Of a DNA stretch of 64,000 nucleotides, positions 56,834 through 64,000 are shown one piece after another. This DNA comes from Caulobacterales bacterium (lineage in GTDB: Bacteria; Pseudomonadota; Alphaproteobacteria; Caulobacterales; Caulobacteraceae), in NCBI GenBank assembly GCA_016183935.1, contig JACPDR010000007.1, positions 111,494 through 175,493 of the forward strand. Direction: 5' to 3'. The first letter of the stretch is position 1. The number at the start of each line of letters is the position of its first letter. The position numbers and the translations under genes are program-made. The notes beneath the pieces are model-generated. The model was given only the letters and a program-made list of their open reading frames with translations, made no database searches and was not told where the DNA came from.

Positions 56834-57718
56834 TCAGGCCGTCGTCCCGGCCGCGTCCGCCTTGCCGCGCCGCAGCTCGATCAGCCGCACGCACCAGATC
56901 GAGACCTCGTAGAGCAGCACCAGCGGGATCGCGAGCATCAGCTGGCTGATCGGATCGGGCGGGGTCACCACCGCCGCAAGCACGACGACGGCCACGATGG
57001 CGTAACGGCGACCCTCCGCCATGACTTTGGAGCTGATGATGCCCGCCAGGCCCAGCAGCGTCATCACCACCGGCAGCTGGAAGCACAGGCCGAAGGCGAG
57101 CAGCAGCGCCGTGACCAGATCGAGGTAGTCCGACACCTTGGGCAGCAGTTCCGCCGATACGCCGCCGGCGGTGATCTGCTGGCTCAGCGAGAACCACATG
57201 ACGAACGGCAGCATGACGAAATAGACCAGCGCCGCGCCGAGCAGGAACAGCAGGGGGGCCGCGATCAGGAAGGGCAGGAAGGCGCCCTTTTCGTTGCGGT
57301 ACAGGCCCGGCGCCACGAACCGGTACAGCTGCCACGCCAGAATGGGGAAGGTGACGACCACGGCCCCGAACCCGGCCAGCTTCATCTTGGTGAAGAGGAT
57401 TTCCAGCGGCGCCGTGTAGATCAGATTGACCATCTGGCCATCGACCACCGGCAGCGGCTTCAGGCCCGCGGTGCCGAGGATCAGGTCCAGCGGCGAGACA
57501 TGGCCGCCGGGGCCGACGGCGCTGTGGAAGGCCGCGGCCGCCGCGAACGGCTTGACCAGGAAGATGTACAGCGGCTCCGAGAAGGCGAAGCACAGGATGA
57601 AGCCCAGCACGAAGGCGACGACGCAGATCACCAGCCGCCCGCGCAGCTCGATCAGGTGATCCATCAGGGGCGCGCGCGACGCCTCGATCTCGTCTTCGTC
57701 CCGCTCGAGCCGGCTCAC
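56834..57718 (-). CDS. tatC: Twin-arginine translocase subunit TatC
   Basis: 294 residues from GTG 57718, overlapping the tatB stop (GTGA). TatC is the signal-peptide receptor. 'RAPLMDHLIELRGRLVICVVAF' is the family start; 'FVAPGLYRNEKGAFLPFL' is the cytoplasmic loop (FxxPGL), and 'VSDYLDLVTALLLAFGLCFQLPVV' the later helices. The first periplasmic loop is longer than in E. coli (inserted 'PGGHVSPLDLILGTAGLKPL'), as in other alphaproteobacteria. It forms an operon tatA-tatB-tatC, which would export the Tat-type S9 peptidase at 42.5 kb. Confidence 0.95.
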   Translation of the reverse strand: MSRLERDEDEIEASRAPLMDHLIELRGRLVICVVAFVLGFILCFAFSEPLYIFLVKPFAAAAAFHSAVGPGGHVSPLDLILGTAGLKPLPVVDGQMVNLIYTAPLEILFTKMKLAGFGAVVVTFPILAWQLYRFVAPGLYRNEKGAFLPFLIAAPLLFLLGAALVYFVMLPFVMWFSLSQQITAGGVSAELLPKVSDYLDLVTALLLAFGLCFQLPVVMTLLGLAGIISSKVMAEGRRYAIVAVVVLAAVVTPPDPISQLMLAIPLVLLYEVSIWCVRLIELRRGKADAAGTTA

Positions 57719-58239
57719 AGGTCCACCTTCCTGGCGCGGATCGCCCGGGACTTGCCGCCCGCCGTTTTGACCGAGGCCGTCTTGGCGGCGGCCGTCTTCG
57801 CGGCGGCCGCCGACCTGGCGCGCGGCTTCGCCTTCGGCTTCGGCTTCGGCTCAGCCGCGGGCTCCAGCGGCTCCATGACCGGTGCGCCGTCCGGCCATTC
57901 GTCGGGTCCGGTCAGCGTGGGGGTCTCCGCCTCGTAAAGCGGCTTGTTCAGGTCGTTGCGGATGTCACGAAAGGCCGCGTCCGCCTCGGCCCCGAGCGGA
58001 ACCATGCCCTGGCCGGTGCGCAGCGCCTCGACCTCCTTGCGCAGCTCGTCGAGCTCCGACTGGCGCGCCATTTCATCGAAGCTCGAACGGAATTCGTTGG
58101 CCATGGCGCGCGCCTTGCCCATGGCCTTGCCGACCTTGCGCATCAGCAGGGGCAGGTCCTTGGGCCCCACCACCAGCAGGGCCACAAGGCCGATGACAAG
58201 GATTTCAAGCCCGCCGATGCCGGGACCAAGACCACCCAT
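57715..58239 (-). CDS. tatB: Twin-arginine translocase subunit TatB
   Basis: 174 residues. One N-terminal helix 'LGPGIGGLEILVIGLVALLVVGPKDLP' (read in parts, with the GPKDLP hinge) and an amphipathic helix 'LMRKVGKAMGKARAMANEFRS' are the TatB pattern. The C-terminal half is a Lys/Ala/Pro-rich tail ('[18 protein letters not shown]'). TatB joins TatC in substrate recognition. It overlaps tatC by 4 bp and follows tatA by 26 bp. Confidence 0.94.
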   Translation of the reverse strand: MGGLGPGIGGLEILVIGLVALLVVGPKDLPLLMRKVGKAMGKARAMANEFRSSFDEMARQSELDELRKEVEALRTGQGMVPLGAEADAAFRDIRNDLNKPLYEAETPTLTGPDEWPDGAPVMEPLEPAAEPKPKPKAKPRARSAAAAKTAAAKTASVKTAGGKSRAIRARKVDL

Positions 58240-58265
58240 CCGTCAGTCTCTCCGACGCGATGCGA

Positions 58266-58484
58266 CTATTGCTTCAGGTCTTCTTTTTCGGCCTCGGTGC
58301 GCGGCAGGGCGCCGGCGCGTTCGTCGCGCGGCTTGTCCTCGTCGGTGTCCTTGAGGCCGTCGCGGAAGGCCCGGACGCCCTTGGCGGCGTCACCCATCAG
58401 GCTCGACAGCTTGCCCCGGCCGCCGAACAGCAGCAGCACGATGACGGCGACGATGGCCCAGTGCCAGATGCTGAAAGAACCCAC
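58266..58484 (-). CDS. tatA: Twin-arginine translocase subunit TatA
   Basis: 72 residues from GTG 58484 with AGGAGA seven bases upstream. '[33 protein letters not shown]' (in parts) is the typical TatA helix, FGGRGK hinge and amphipathic helix. The tail '[19 protein letters not shown]' is acidic. TatA oligomers form the pore. It is the first gene of tatABC. The upstream rnhA is divergent. Confidence 0.95.
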   Translation of the reverse strand: MGSFSIWHWAIVAVIVLLLFGGRGKLSSLMGDAAKGVRAFRDGLKDTDEDKPRDERAGALPRTEAEKEDLKQ

Positions 58485-58588
58485 GAGATGTCTCCTGTTC
58501 CGGGTCGCGCCCGACCCGCTCAAACTCTTCCGCCGCATATAGGCCGTTCAGTGGCGCGACGCCAAGCGAACCTGTTAGGGACGCGCGC

Positions 58589-58942
58589 ATGAATCACGTG
58601 ATCATCCACACCGACGGCGCCTGTAAGGGCAACCCCGGCCCCGGCGGTTGGGGCGCGATCCTGCAGACCGGCGGCGGTCATGAGAAAGAGCTGTGGGGCG
58701 GCGAGCCGCTGACCACCAACAACCGCATGGAGTTGATGGGCGCGATCATGGCGCTCGAGGCCCTGACCCGCCCGTGCCGCGTCGACCTGCACACCGACAG
58801 CAAATACGTCATGACCGGCATCACCGAATGGATCCGGGGCTGGAAGGCGCGCGGCTGGAAGACGGCCGACAAGAAACCGGTCAAGAACGAGGACCTGTGG
58901 AAGCGGCTCGACGCCGCCCGCGCCCGTATGCGGGCCGGCTAG
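58589..58942 (+). CDS. rnhA: RNase HI, truncated at the C-terminus
   Basis: 117 residues; complete enzymes are about 145-155. '[22 protein letters not shown]' holds the first catalytic Asp, '[18 protein letters not shown]' the Glu and '[21 protein letters not shown]' the second Asp. '[19 protein letters not shown]' then ends at TAG. The usual final block (WVKGHAG...NERADALA) with the catalytic His and last Asp is missing. No frame after the stop encodes it; the opposite nfeD gene ends at the same place. Removal of R-loops and primers is therefore doubtful. Another RNase HI or HII may exist elsewhere. Confidence 0.82.
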   Translation: MNHVIIHTDGACKGNPGPGGWGAILQTGGGHEKELWGGEPLTTNNRMELMGAIMALEALTRPCRVDLHTDSKYVMTGITEWIRGWKARGWKTADKKPVKNEDLWKRLDAARARMRAG

Positions 58943-59397
58943 GCCGCCCGCACCTTCAGCTTCGGCCCGTCGATGGCTTCGACGATCACGCTCTCGCCGG
59001 CCAGCGGCGCGGCGCCCTCGATCTCGGCGACCCATTCGGCCCCCGAGACGAACACCCGGCCGCGGCCGTCGACGAAGGCCTGCACCACCTGGGCCCGCTG
59101 GCCGATCAGGCGGCTGTCGCGGGCGTTGATGTCCGGACTGTCGGACGGATTGACCCGCTGGATCAGCCGGCGCGACAGCAGGGTCGCCACCACGGTGAGC
59201 GCCGCGAACAGCGCCACCTCGCCCAGCACGCCCAGCGGCAGGCCGAGCGCGGTGACCACCGCCACCACCCCCGCCGCCACCGCCGGCCACAGCAGCCACT
59301 CGGTCGAGAAGGCGGCTTCCACCGCCAGCAGGAGCACGCCGATGGCCAGCCAGATCCAGTACGGCTGCGCGGCGTGCAGGTCGATCAGGGCGTCCAT
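58939..59397 (-). CDS. NfeD family membrane protein
   Basis: 152 residues with three to four helices ('[19 protein letters not shown]', '[19 protein letters not shown]', '[20 protein letters not shown]'), then an OB-fold C-terminal domain ('[24 protein letters not shown]', '[13 protein letters not shown]'). This is the short NfeD type that teams with a stomatin/SPFH protein. Its start lies 3 bp downstream of the SPFH gene stop, so the two form an operon. The pair is thought to build membrane microdomains. Confidence 0.92.
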   Translation of the reverse strand: MDALIDLHAAQPYWIWLAIGVLLLAVEAAFSTEWLLWPAVAAGVVAVVTALGLPLGVLGEVALFAALTVVATLLSRRLIQRVNPSDSPDINARDSRLIGQRAQVVQAFVDGRGRVFVSGAEWVAEIEGAAPLAGESVIVEAIDGPKLKVRAA

Positions 59398-59400
59398 GGC

Positions 59401-60405
59401 CTAGGTCCCCGGAACCGAACCGCCGCCGCGCGGCGGACGGGGCGAGGCGGGGCGGGGCGGGGCGGGCGGCGTGGGGGCCGGGCGGCTCTGCTGCTGCTCC
59501 CTGGCCAGTCCCACCAGCTCGCCCAGGCCGGCGATGGTGCCGACCAGTCCCGACATCTCGGCCGGCACGATGACCGTCTTCTGCGTCGGGTTGCGGGCCA
59601 GCTCGGCGAACGCCTCGACGTATTTCTGGGCCACGAAGTAGTTGATGGCGTTGACGTCGCCGCGGGCGATGGCCTCGGACACCATGGCGGTCGCCTTGGC
59701 CTCGGCCTCGGCTTCGCGCTCGCGGGCCTCGGCGTCGCGGAAGGCGGCTTCCTTGCGGCCCTCGGCCTGCAGGATGGCCGACTGCTTGGCTCCCTCGGCG
59801 CGGGCGATGGCGGCCTGTTTCTCGCCCTCGGCCTCGGTGATCACCGCCCGCTTCTCGCGCTCGGCCTTCATCTGCCGCGCCATGGCGTTGGTGATGTCGG
59901 CCGGCGGGGTCAGGTCCTTGATCTCGATCCGGTTGACCTTGACCCCCCACGGCTCGGTCGCCGCATCGATCACGGTCAGCAGGCGCGAGTTGATCGAGTC
60001 GCGCTGGAACAGCACCTCGTCCAGCTCCATCGAGCCGACCACGGTGCGCAGGTTGGTCATGCACAGCTGGGTGATGGCGTAGGGCAGGTTCTCGACCCGG
60101 TAGGCGGCGGCCGAGGCCTCCATCACCTGGATGAAGACGATGGCGTCGACCTTCACCATGGCGTTGTCCTTGGTGATGACCTCCTGCTGGGGCACGTCGA
60201 GGACCTGCTCCATCATGTTCATGCGCCGCCCGACCCGCTCCACGAACGGCGTCAGCAGGCTGATGCCCGGGGCCAGGGTGCGGGTGTATTTGCCAAAGCG
60301 TTCGACTGTGAATTCACGACCTTGCGGCACGATCTTCACCACGCTGAAGAGAAGCACGAAGGCCAGCGCGACCAAGGCGACGGTGAAAAGAAGCGAGGTG
60401 TCCAT
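59401..60405 (-). CDS. SPFH/stomatin protein (QmcA-like)
   Basis: 334 residues. One N-terminal helix, then '[25 protein letters not shown]', '[22 protein letters not shown]', '[24 protein letters not shown]'-type text, and the long coiled-coil '[30 protein letters not shown]' (in parts) are the band 7/stomatin pattern. The tail is Pro/Arg-rich. It partners with NfeD to form a membrane scaffold that can regulate FtsH. It differs from the SPFH protein at 1.4 kb, which lacks the long coiled coil. Confidence 0.93.
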   Translation of the reverse strand: MDTSLLFTVALVALAFVLLFSVVKIVPQGREFTVERFGKYTRTLAPGISLLTPFVERVGRRMNMMEQVLDVPQQEVITKDNAMVKVDAIVFIQVMEASAAAYRVENLPYAITQLCMTNLRTVVGSMELDEVLFQRDSINSRLLTVIDAATEPWGVKVNRIEIKDLTPPADITNAMARQMKAEREKRAVITEAEGEKQAAIARAEGAKQSAILQAEGRKEAAFRDAEAREREAEAEAKATAMVSEAIARGDVNAINYFVAQKYVEAFAELARNPTQKTVIVPAEMSGLVGTIAGLGELVGLAREQQQSRPAPTPPAPPRPASPRPPRGGGSVPGT

Positions 60406-60490
60406 GATATCTCCCTGTCCGGCTCAGGTTAGCACCCGATGGCCCGCCCGCCAGCGAAACCGAACACTGAAAGATGACATCCCTGTAATG

Positions 60491-60521
60491 AAAGGGACGG
60501 CTCCGTCGCCGGAGCCGCCCC
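60491..60521 (-). terminator. Terminator of the leftward secreted protein
   Basis: On the minus strand, GGGGCGGCTCC pairs with GGAGCCGTCCC around a 6-nt loop, followed by TTTCATT. It is 20 bp beyond the stop of the secreted protein gene. Confidence 0.7.
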
Positions 60522-60541
60522 TCGCGACCCGATGGCGCTGC

Positions 60542-60880
60542 CTATTCGCTGACGGTCAGTTCCTCGCCGTACAGTTCGCAGAAGTCCACCTGCGCCACCT
60601 GGACCGACTCGCCGTCGTCGAAATCGGCCCGGATGTCGTAAACGCACTCGGGCAGGCCGTCGTCGATCGAGATGCCGATGCTTTCGCCGGCTCCCAGCAC
60701 GTCCTCGCCGAGGATGTCTTCTTCCCACTCGTTCGTCGACGGCAGTGAAATATACAGCCGGGTCAGCACGTTGTCGGTGTCGTTGGTGAGGGTGAAGTCG
60801 ATCGAGGCGCTCTGCGCCATGGCGGCGGGCGCGAGGAAGGCCGAGGCGACGAGCGCGACGGCGACACTACGGATACGCAT
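60542..60880 (-). CDS. Secreted two-Cys domain protein (paralogue of the 16.8 kb lipoprotein)
   Basis: 112 residues from ATG 60880. A normal signal peptide (SVAVALVASAFLAPAAMA) is followed by the domain 'IDFTLTNDTDNVLTRLYISLP', 'EWEEDILGEDVLGAGESIGIS', 'DDGLPECVYDIRADFDDGES' and 'QVDFCELYGEELTVSE'. It shares WxxDILGE, SIDDG and RADFDDG with the lipoprotein at 16.8 kb, with both Cys in register. Only the anchor differs. The function is unknown. Confidence 0.82.
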   Translation of the reverse strand: MRIRSVAVALVASAFLAPAAMAQSASIDFTLTNDTDNVLTRLYISLPSTNEWEEDILGEDVLGAGESIGISIDDGLPECVYDIRADFDDGESVQVAQVDFCELYGEELTVSE

Positions 60881-60940
60881 GATGTGAAGTCCCCCATCCG
60901 GCCATGCGCCGGAAAGCGTCACCGTGGCATACCGGCCGTC

Positions 60941-61357
60941 TCAGGTCACTCGCCTTGCCGCCGCAAGACAGATCACTCGCCGCGTCTCCTCCCAGTCGAC
61001 CAGCGCCTCGACCTGGTCCAGCGGCACGAACCGCGCCTCCAGCGCGTCGTCGCCGGCCACCGGCTCGCCCGAGACCCAGCGGGCGGCGTAGTCGACCAGC
61101 ACATAGTGCCGCCCCGCCTCCGGGAAGAGACCGTCGACCACATCGATCAGGCCGGTGATCTCCGCCTCGACCCCCGTCTCCTCGCGTAGCTCGCGCGACG
61201 CCGCGTCAATCGCCCGCTCGCCTGGCTCGATCCGCCCGCCGGGCAGGCTCCAGTCGCCCAGCCGCGGCGGTTGTCCCCGCCGGATCAGCAGCACCTCGTC
61301 GCCGCGCAGGCAGACGACGCCGACGCACGGGACAGGGGCGGGCAGGGCGGTGGACAT
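60941..61357 (-). CDS. Nudix hydrolase
   Basis: 138 residues from ATG 61357. The Nudix box GX5EX7REUXEEXGU is complete in 'GGRIEPGERAIDAASRELRE' followed by ETGVEAEI. The start 'VPCVGVVCLRGDEVLLIRRG' and 'GDWSLPGGRIEPGE' are typical. It hydrolyses a nucleoside diphosphate linked to another moiety; the exact substrate cannot be read. It is divergent from the FAD-linked oxidase, 57 bp away. Confidence 0.9.
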   Translation of the reverse strand: MSTALPAPVPCVGVVCLRGDEVLLIRRGQPPRLGDWSLPGGRIEPGERAIDAASRELREETGVEAEITGLIDVVDGLFPEAGRHYVLVDYAARWVSGEPVAGDDALEARFVPLDQVEALVDWEETRRVICLAAARRVT

Positions 61358-61414
61358 CGCGCGACCCTGGCTTGGCCCTTTCGCCGCGTCCACGACTTTG
61401 ACACAACCGGCGTC

Positions 61415-62821
61415 ATGACCGCGCCGTCCCTCGAAGCTCTCGCCGCCCTCAAGTCCGTCCTCGGCGACGGCGGCTGGACCGACGATCCCGTCGAGATCGC
61501 CCCGTGGCTGACCGAGTGGCGCAACCGCTGGACCGGCCACACGCCGCTGATGCTGACGCCCCGCTCGACGGAGCAGGTCGCCGCCGCAGTCCGCGTCTGC
61601 GCCGAACACCGCGTCGCCATCGTCCCCCAAGGCGGCGACACCGGCCTCGTCGGTGGCCAGATTCCCTATGGCGAGGTGCTGCTCTCGACCCGCAGGCTGC
61701 GCGCGGTCCGCGACGTCACGCCGCTGGACGACGCGATGACCGTCGAGGCCGGCGTCACCCTTCTGGAAGCCCAGCAGGCCGCGGCGGCCGCCGACCGCAT
61801 GTTCCCGCTCAGCCTCGCCGCCGAGGGCAGCGCCACCATCGGCGGGGTCGTCTCGACCAACGCCGGCGGCACCGCCGTGATCCGCTACGGCGTCATGCGC
61901 GACCTGGTGCTGGGGATCGAGGCCGTCCTCCCCGACGGCGAGATCTTTCATGGCCTCAAGCGGCTCAGGAAAGACACCACCGGCTACGACCTGAAGCAGC
62001 TGCTGATCGGCGCCGAGGGTACGCTCGGCGTGGTCACCGCCGCGACGCTGAAGCTGTTCCCGGTCATGCGTGGTCGCGCCACGGCCATGGTCGGCCTCGA
62101 CAGTCCGTCCGCCGCCATCGAGCTCCTCTCCCGCGCCAAGGCCGAGACCGGCGGCGGGGTCGAGGCCTTCGAACTGATGAAGCGCCTCGGCATGACCTTC
62201 GTGCTGGCCAACATCCCCGACACGCGCGAGCCGCTCGACTCGACACCCGCCTGGTACGTCCTGATCGAACTGGTCTCCGGCGAGCCGGGCGCCGCTGACG
62301 CGGCCATGGAGCGGCTGCTGACCCACGCCTTCGAGACCGGCCTGATCATCGACGCCGCCATCGCCCAGAATGACGCCCAGCGCGCCGCCTTCTGGAAGGT
62401 CCGTGAGGAGCAGTCCGCCGCCCAGAAGCCCGAGGGCGGCGGCTGGAAGCACGACGTCTCCGTGCCGATCTCGCGCATCGCCGACTTTCTCGAGGAGGCC
62501 ACCGCCGCCGTCGAACGCTTCCACCCCGGGGCGCGGGTCAGCGCCTTCGGCCACGTCGGCGACGGCAACCTCCATTACGACGTGCTGTGCCCGCCCGGCG
62601 GCGACCACCCCGCCTTCATCGCCCGCTGGGCCGAGGGTTCGCAGGTCGTCCACGACATCGTCGCGCGCTACGACGGTTCCATCTCGGCCGAACACGGCCT
62701 CGGCCGCCTCAAGACCGAGGAGGCCCGGCGCTACAAGTCGCCGCTGGAAATCCGCACCATGCAGGCCGTCCGCGCCGCCCTCGACCCGAACCGGATCATG
62801 AACCCGGGCGTGTTGTTCTGA
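61415..62821 (+). CDS. FAD-linked oxidase (D-2-hydroxyacid dehydrogenase/GlcD type)
   Basis: 468 residues from ATG 61415. The PCMH-type FAD domain is visible in 'AIVPQGGDTGLVGGQIPYGEVL' and 'AAEGSATIGGVVSTNAGGTAVIRYG'. The C-terminal oxidase domain has 'SAFGHVGDGNLHYDVLCPPG' (active-site His and metal region) and ends 'SAEHGLGRLKTEEARRYKS' and 'LDPNRIMNPGVLF'. It matches D-lactate, D-2-hydroxyglutarate or glycolate dehydrogenases. D-2-hydroxyglutarate is the more frequent assignment for this length. Confidence 0.9.
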   Translation: MTAPSLEALAALKSVLGDGGWTDDPVEIAPWLTEWRNRWTGHTPLMLTPRSTEQVAAAVRVCAEHRVAIVPQGGDTGLVGGQIPYGEVLLSTRRLRAVRDVTPLDDAMTVEAGVTLLEAQQAAAAADRMFPLSLAAEGSATIGGVVSTNAGGTAVIRYGVMRDLVLGIEAVLPDGEIFHGLKRLRKDTTGYDLKQLLIGAEGTLGVVTAATLKLFPVMRGRATAMVGLDSPSAAIELLSRAKAETGGGVEAFELMKRLGMTFVLANIPDTREPLDSTPAWYVLIELVSGEPGAADAAMERLLTHAFETGLIIDAAIAQNDAQRAAFWKVREEQSAAQKPEGGGWKHDVSVPISRIADFLEEATAAVERFHPGARVSAFGHVGDGNLHYDVLCPPGGDHPAFIARWAEGSQVVHDIVARYDGSISAEHGLGRLKTEEARRYKSPLEIRTMQAVRAALDPNRIMNPGVLF

Positions 62822-62828
62822 GTTCGGT

Positions 62829-62846
62829 GGGGGCATGCTTGCCCCC
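62829..62846 (+). terminator. Short hairpin after the FAD-linked oxidase
   Basis: GGGGGCA (62829-62835) pairs with TGCCCCC (62840-62846). It follows the oxidase stop by 8 bp. There is no T-run, so the termination role is uncertain. Confidence 0.4.
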
Positions 62847-62902
62847 TCCGCCCGATCGTCCTACCCCTCCGCCCTCGATTCACGGCCTTTCGGAGCCCTC
62901 TC

Positions 62903-63847
62903 ATGACCCTCGCCCTGCTGTTCCCCGGTCAAGGCAGTCAGTCGGTCGGCATGGGCGCGGCGCTGGCCGACGCCTTCCCCTCCGCCCGCGAGGTCTTCGC
63001 CGAGGTCGACGAGGCGCTGGGGCAGCATCTCAGCCAGATGATGCGCGACGGCCCCGAGGATCAGTTGACCCTGACAGAGAACGCCCAGCCGGCCCTGATG
63101 GCGGTCTCGCTGGCGGCGGTCCGCACCCTTCAGGTCGAGTTCGGCGTCGACGTCGCCCGCGCCGCCTTCGTCGCCGGCCATTCGCTGGGCGAATACTCGG
63201 CCCTGTGCGCCGTTCGGGCCCTTAGCCTGTCCGACACCGCCCGCCTGCTCAAGCTGCGCGGTCAGGCCATGCAGCGCGCCGTTCCGGTCGGCCGCGGGGC
63301 GATGGCCTCGCTGATCGGCCCGAAGACCGATCTCGCCCTGGCCGAAGAAGCCGCCAAGGCCGGCTCCGAGGTCGGCGTCTGCGTCGTCGCCAATGACAAC
63401 AACGCCGGCAACATCGTCATTTCGGGGGAGAAGGCCGCCGTCGACCGGGCCATCGAAAAGGCCAAGGAACTGGGCGCCCGCGCCATTCCGCTGAACGTCT
63501 CGGCGCCCTTCCACTGCCCGCTGATGCAGCCCGCCGCCGACGAGATGGCCACTGCGCTCGCCGAGGCCCGCATCGTCGCCCCCGCCGTCCCCGTGGTCGC
63601 CAACGTCACCGCCCGACCGGAGACCGATCCCGAGGTCATCCGCCGCCTGCTGATCGAACAGGTCACAGGCCGCGTCCGCTGGCGCGAGAGCATGGAGTGG
63701 ATGGCCGGGGAGGGGGGCGTGACCCGCTTCGCCGAGATCGGCTCAGGCAAGGTCCTGACCGGCATGGCCAAACGCATCGCGCCCGACGCCGAGAGCGTGG
63801 CGCTCAACACGCCGGAAGAGCTGGAAGCGTTCGCGAAGAGCCTTTGA
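62903..63847 (+). CDS. fabD: Malonyl-CoA:ACP transacylase
   Basis: 314 residues. It moves malonyl from CoA to acyl carrier protein for fatty acid synthesis. 'LALLFPGQGSQSVGMGAALAD' is the family start, 'VAGHSLGEYSALCAVRAL' holds the nucleophile Ser, 'LLKLRGQAMQRAVPVGRGAM' the Arg, and 'VSAPFHCPLMQPAADEM' the catalytic His. The end 'RFAEIGSGKVLTGMAKRI' is complete. fabG would be expected further right, beyond the window. Confidence 0.96.
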   Translation: MTLALLFPGQGSQSVGMGAALADAFPSAREVFAEVDEALGQHLSQMMRDGPEDQLTLTENAQPALMAVSLAAVRTLQVEFGVDVARAAFVAGHSLGEYSALCAVRALSLSDTARLLKLRGQAMQRAVPVGRGAMASLIGPKTDLALAEEAAKAGSEVGVCVVANDNNAGNIVISGEKAAVDRAIEKAKELGARAIPLNVSAPFHCPLMQPAADEMATALAEARIVAPAVPVVANVTARPETDPEVIRRLLIEQVTGRVRWRESMEWMAGEGGVTRFAEIGSGKVLTGMAKRIAPDAESVALNTPEELEAFAKSL

Positions 63848-63858
63848 AACCACCCCCG

Positions 63859-63996
63859 CCGTCATCCTCGGGCTTGACCCGAGGATCAGAAGTCCGGGCA
63901 AGCTCGGCGCTTGGGACGGCCCTGAAACCGCGTCAGCCCCTCCCGGCCAGGCGCACCTGATAGTCTGATCTCCGGGTCAAGCCCGAGGATGACGGA
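63859..63996. repeat. Long inverted-repeat element with internal hairpins
   Basis: CCGTCATCCTCGGGCTTGACCCGAGGATCAGA-type text at 63859-63890 recurs inverted at 63962-63996 with two mismatched bases, 70 bp apart. Each arm itself folds (CCTCGGG...CCCGAGG). Such 'cctcgggcttgacccgagg' elements are frequent, dispersed intergenic repeats in alphaproteobacterial genomes. It may act as a terminator for fabD. Confidence 0.75.
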
Positions 63997-64000
63997 AGAA

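Overview
The window is high-GC DNA (roughly 68-70% by eye) with a dense, mostly protein-coding layout. It looks like a chromosome segment of an alphaproteobacterium in Caulobacterales, most likely Brevundimonas or a near relative. The evidence is a circularly permuted two-piece tmRNA, an alphaproteobacterial SspB, a COQ4-type protein, DUF4169 and DUF2171 small proteins, a glnB-glnA pair and the codon usage. I see no insertion sequence, prophage, CRISPR array, rRNA or replication origin. Most genes are housekeeping, with accessory islets between them.

Layout. 1-4.4 kb: the 5' part of a secreted repeat-rich protein, an SPFH protein coupled to an Arc-like ribbon-helix-helix (RHH) protein behind a phased operator, a glycosyltransferase and a histidine phosphatase. 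4.4-11.7 kb: parE, an O-antigen ligase-like protein, an LtrA-like membrane protein, a small lipoprotein and a UvrD/PcrA helicase. 11.8-16.7 kb: two related single-pass membrane proteins, a type III polyketide synthase with an ICMT-like methyltransferase and an RHH protein, a divergent COQ4 protein, an EamA transporter and small conserved proteins. 16.8-22.5 kb: a secreted protein with a paralogue at 60.5 kb, a PhyH-like dioxygenase, fumC, a cyclophilin, a RusA nuclease, a C13-type peptidase with a GFA protein, sspB and ssrA. 22.6-28.1 kb: copC-copD, an NTF2-like protein, miaA, a DUF6058-like gene, an ArsR regulator and an Mrp ATPase.

28.1-32.7 kb holds the most unusual locus. thyA, a TIR-like nucleotide-binding protein (PF10137/Cap12 type), a MazG-like pyrophosphohydrolase and folA are joined by 1-4 nt overlaps. 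A candidate immune effector is therefore translationally coupled to the thymidylate/folate genes. 32.7-37.3 kb: a sterol desaturase-like protein and TetR regulator, DUF924, an ilvC-like reductoisomerase, tRNA-Pro(CGG), tRNA-Gln(TTG), and a histidine kinase/response regulator pair. 37.3-51.9 kb: a metal-related outer-membrane protein and partner, GNAT, DUF1036, an S9 peptidase, a trypsin-like protease, an acyl-CoA dehydrogenase, cytochrome b561-YceI, a Sua5/TsaC protein with an internal deletion, an Rrf2-flavoprotein-methyltransferase trio, an SDR, yaaA and an NAD(P)H-hydrate dehydratase. 52-64 kb: glnB-glnA with an intergenic hairpin, an 801-residue orphan secreted protein, tatABC, a truncated rnhA, NfeD-stomatin, a Nudix hydrolase, an FAD-linked oxidase, fabD and a terminal inverted-repeat element.

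Three conserved proteins lack expected parts: Mrp lacks its CxxC, TsaC lacks the SxN segment, and RNase HI lacks its C-terminal catalytic residues. Each is described below. All functional calls rest on reading motifs by eye; no database search was run.
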